NCBI GenBank assembly: GCA_052143095.1
Contig: JBKQTR010000453.1
Location: forward strand, 1 to 6,590
Length of the DNA: 6,590 nt
Direction: 5' to 3'
Source: DAHUYF01 sp052143095
GTDB taxonomy: Bacteria; Pseudomonadota; Alphaproteobacteria; ATCC43930; CGMCC-115725
Made by a program: the position numbers and the translations under genes. Under the pieces are notes generated by a model, which was given only the letters and a program-made list of their open reading frames with translations, was not told where the DNA came from and ran no database searches. Shown here piece by piece: positions 4,539-6,590 of the stretch; positions within the stretch are counted from its first letter, which is position 1, and the number at the start of each line of letters is the position of its first letter.

Positions 4539-6590
4539 TCAGCGGCGCTGCGCCGTGCCGCCAGTGCGTCTGGCCGGCGGCTGCGTCGTTTGCGCCGCCG
4601 GCGGCGGCGCGGCGGCGATGTCGGCGAGGCTGCGCAGCAGCGCGTTGACGCCGCGCAGCCGCTCGCGCGTATCCTCCCAGTCGCGCATGATGACGAGGCG
4701 CTGATCCGGGCGCAGCTTGGCGGTGCCGGCCTGGCGCTGCAGGAAATCGACCAGACCCGCCGGGTTGGCGAAACGCTCGTGATGGAAGGCGAGCACGGCG
4801 CCTTTGGGCCCGGCCTCGACCTTCTCGATCCCGGCATCCCGGCACAGCCGCTTGATGGCGATGATCTCCAGCAGATTGTCGACCTCCTGCGGCAGCGGGC
4901 CGAAGCGGTCGATGAGCTCGGCGGCGAAAGCGTCGATCTCGCGCCGATCGACCAGCGCCGCGATGCGGCGATAAAGCCCGAGCCGGACGTTGAGATCGCC
5001 GACATAGCTCTCTGGGATCAGCACCGGCGTGCCGATGGTGATCTGCGGCGTCCATTCCTCTTTGGCCTCGCCGAGCTCGCCGACGCCGCTGCGCGAGGCG
5101 GCGATCGCCTCTTCCAGCATGTGCTGATAGAGCTCGACGCCGACCTCGCGGATATGGCCGGACTGCTCCTCGCCGAGCAGATTGCCGGCGCCGCGGATGT
5201 CGAGGTCGTGGCTCGCCAGCGTGAAGCCGGCGCCGAGCTGGTCGAGGGTCTGCATCACCTCGAGCCGGCGCTGCGCGGTCGGCGTCAGGCTCTTGCCTTG
5301 CGGCAGGGTGAGATAGGCGTAGGCGCGCAGCTTGCTGCGGCCGATGCGGCCGCGCAGCTGGTAGAGCTGCGCCAGGCCGAACCGGTCGGCGCGGTGGATG
5401 ACGAGCGTATTGGCGGTGGGAATGTCGAGGCCGCTCTCGATGATGTTGGTGGAGAGCAGCAGGTCGTAGCCGTGATCGTCGAAGGCGGCCATCACCGCCT
5501 CGAGCTCGCTCGCCGCCATTTTGCCATGCGCCACCGCCACCTTGATCTCGGGCACCAGCTCCTGCAGCTGCTGGCGCACCTCGCCGAGATCGCCGATGCG
5601 CGGCGCGACATAGAAGACCTGGCCGCCGCGATGCCGCTCGCGCAAGATCGCCTCGCGCAGCACCACGCCGTCCCACGGCATGACGAAGGTGCGCACCGCC
5701 AGGCGATCGACCGGCGGCGTCGCGATGATGCTCATCTCGCGCACGCCGGCGAGCGCCAGCTGCAAGGTGCGCGGGATCGGCGTCGCCGTCAGCGTCAGCA
5801 CATGCACATTGGCCTTGAGCTGCTTCAGCCGCTCCTTCTGTGCCACGCCGAAATGCTGCTCCTCGTCGATGACCAGCAGGCCGAGATGACGCAGCCTCAC
5901 CCCCTTGCCCAGCAGCGCATGCGTGCCGATGACGATCTCGATGCGGCCCTCGTCGAGATCCTTCTTGATCTGCGCCGCGTCGCGCGGCGCGACCAGGCGC
6001 GAGAGCTGCGCGACGCGCACCGGCAATCCTGCGAAGCGCTGGGCGAAGGTGCGGTAATGCTGGCGCGCCAGCAGCGTGGTCGGCACCACGACCGCGACCT
6101 GCGTGCCCGCCATGACGGCGACGAAGGCGGCGCGCAGCGCCACTTCGGTCTTGCCGAAGCCGACATCGCCGCAGATGAGCCGGTCCATCGGCCGCCCCGA
6201 GGCCATGTCGGTGAGCGTGTCGAGGATCGCCTTCTGCTGATCCTCGGTCTCGGGATAGGGAAAGCGCGCCGCGAACTCCTCATAGAGCCCTTCCGGCGCG
6301 GGCATCGTCTCGCCGTTCCTAAGCTGGCGCTCGGCCGCCACCGCGATGAGTTGGCCGGCGATGTCCTTGATGCGCTGCTTGACGCGCGCCTTGCGCGACT
6401 GCCAGGCGACGCCGCCCAGCCGGTCGAGCTGGACTTCGCTTTCCTCCGAGCCGTAGCGCGACAGCACCTCGATGTTCTCGACCGGCACATAGAGCTTGTC
6501 GCCGCCGTCGTAGATCACCAGCAGGCAATCATGCGGCGCGTCGGATATCTGCAGGGTCTGCAGGCCCTCGTAGCGGCCGATGCCGTGATC
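4539..6590 (-). CDS. mfd: Transcription-repair coupling factor Mfd, C-terminal 683 residues (5' end outside window)
   Basis: Mfd is the ATP-driven translocase that displaces stalled RNA polymerase at DNA lesions and recruits UvrA. The frame is open to the right edge; visible residue 1 is the D of DHGIGRYEGL. Residues about 1-60 form the RNA polymerase-interacting domain (YVPVENIEVLSRYG). Walker A GDVGFGKT is at 141-148, PTTLLARQHY follows, the DEEQ box is at 242-245 (DEEQHFG), motif III TATPIPRT at 268-275, motif V STNIIESGLDIPTANT near 380-395, and motif VI QLYQLRGRIGR at 408-418. The regulatory C-terminal D7 domain spans about 515-655. A Pro/Ala/Gln/Arg-rich tail (about 657-683) replaces the usual short ending. 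Mfd is normally about 1,150 residues, so roughly the last 60% is seen; the UvrB-like N-terminal region is outside. All helicase motifs are intact. A weak 5-bp hairpin (4509-4523) lies after the stop. Confidence 0.98.
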   Translation of the reverse strand, partial: DHGIGRYEGLQTLQISDAPHDCLLVIYDGGDKLYVPVENIEVLSRYGSEESEVQLDRLGGVAWQSRKARVKQRIKDIAGQLIAVAAERQLRNGETMPAPEGLYEEFAARFPYPETEDQQKAILDTLTDMASGRPMDRLICGDVGFGKTEVALRAAFVAVMAGTQVAVVVPTTLLARQHYRTFAQRFAGLPVRVAQLSRLVAPRDAAQIKKDLDEGRIEIVIGTHALLGKGVRLRHLGLLVIDEEQHFGVAQKERLKQLKANVHVLTLTATPIPRTLQLALAGVREMSIIATPPVDRLAVRTFVMPWDGVVLREAILRERHRGGQVFYVAPRIGDLGEVRQQLQELVPEIKVAVAHGKMAASELEAVMAAFDDHGYDLLLSTNIIESGLDIPTANTLVIHRADRFGLAQLYQLRGRIGRSKLRAYAYLTLPQGKSLTPTAQRRLEVMQTLDQLGAGFTLASHDLDIRGAGNLLGEEQSGHIREVGVELYQHMLEEAIAASRSGVGELGEAKEEWTPQITIGTPVLIPESYVGDLNVRLGLYRRIAALVDRREIDAFAAELIDRFGPLPQEVDNLLEIIAIKRLCRDAGIEKVEAGPKGAVLAFHHERFANPAGLVDFLQRQAGTAKLRPDQRLVIMRDWEDTRERLRGVNALLRSLADIAAAPPPAAQTTQPPARRTGGTAQRR

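Overview
This is a GC-rich window of chromosomal DNA with codon use and gene content typical of an alphaproteobacterium. The mfd sequence has the alphaproteobacterial-looking DEEQHFG helicase motif, and the small cell-envelope proteins and FrnE-like thioredoxin-fold protein also fit that class. Genus cannot be fixed from the sequence. No rRNA, tRNA, CRISPR array, insertion sequence or phage gene is visible.

Layout, left to right. (1) The last 81 codons of a + strand CHAD-domain protein run to 246. (2) A 115-nt convergent junction (247-361) is almost wholly filled by four consecutive hairpins. (3) A - strand lipoprotein gene (362-829) has a Pro/Ala-rich linker. (4) A tightly coupled - strand operon spans 921-3024, transcribed as SDR oxidoreductase, then APH-fold phosphotransferase, then a small DUF6285-type protein. 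Its junctions overlap by 4 nt (GTGA) and 1 nt (TGATG). (5) A roughly 120-nt divergent promoter region follows. (6) A + strand DsbA/FrnE-like CPWC thioredoxin-fold gene (3144-3785) comes next. (7) A bipartite palindrome (3784-3828) starts inside that gene's stop codon. (8) A - strand secreted protein (3837-4412) has an uninterrupted 71-residue Gly/Ala tract followed by a small Cys-containing C-terminal domain resembling the 17 kDa surface-antigen family. (9) The C-terminal 683 residues of the transcription-repair coupling factor Mfd (4539 to the right edge, - strand) complete the window.

The most biologically suggestive part is the three-gene operon. An SDR, an APH-fold kinase and a small partner protein is the same combination of protein types as LvaD, LvaA and LvaB of the levulinate (4-oxoacyl-CoA / 4-hydroxyacyl-CoA) pathway of Pseudomonas putida. 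There the SDR reduces the 4-keto group, and kinase plus small protein phosphorylate the 4-hydroxyacyl-CoA before an acyl-CoA dehydrogenase-like enzyme removes the phosphate. No acyl-CoA dehydrogenase or CoA ligase is in the window, so the substrate here is inference. The other genes look like independent single-gene units: DNA repair (mfd), disulfide/thiol chemistry (FrnE-like), and two small envelope proteins. Both convergent junctions are marked by palindromes that lack the T-tract of a classical intrinsic terminator, which suggests dispersed palindromic repeats that may also end transcription.
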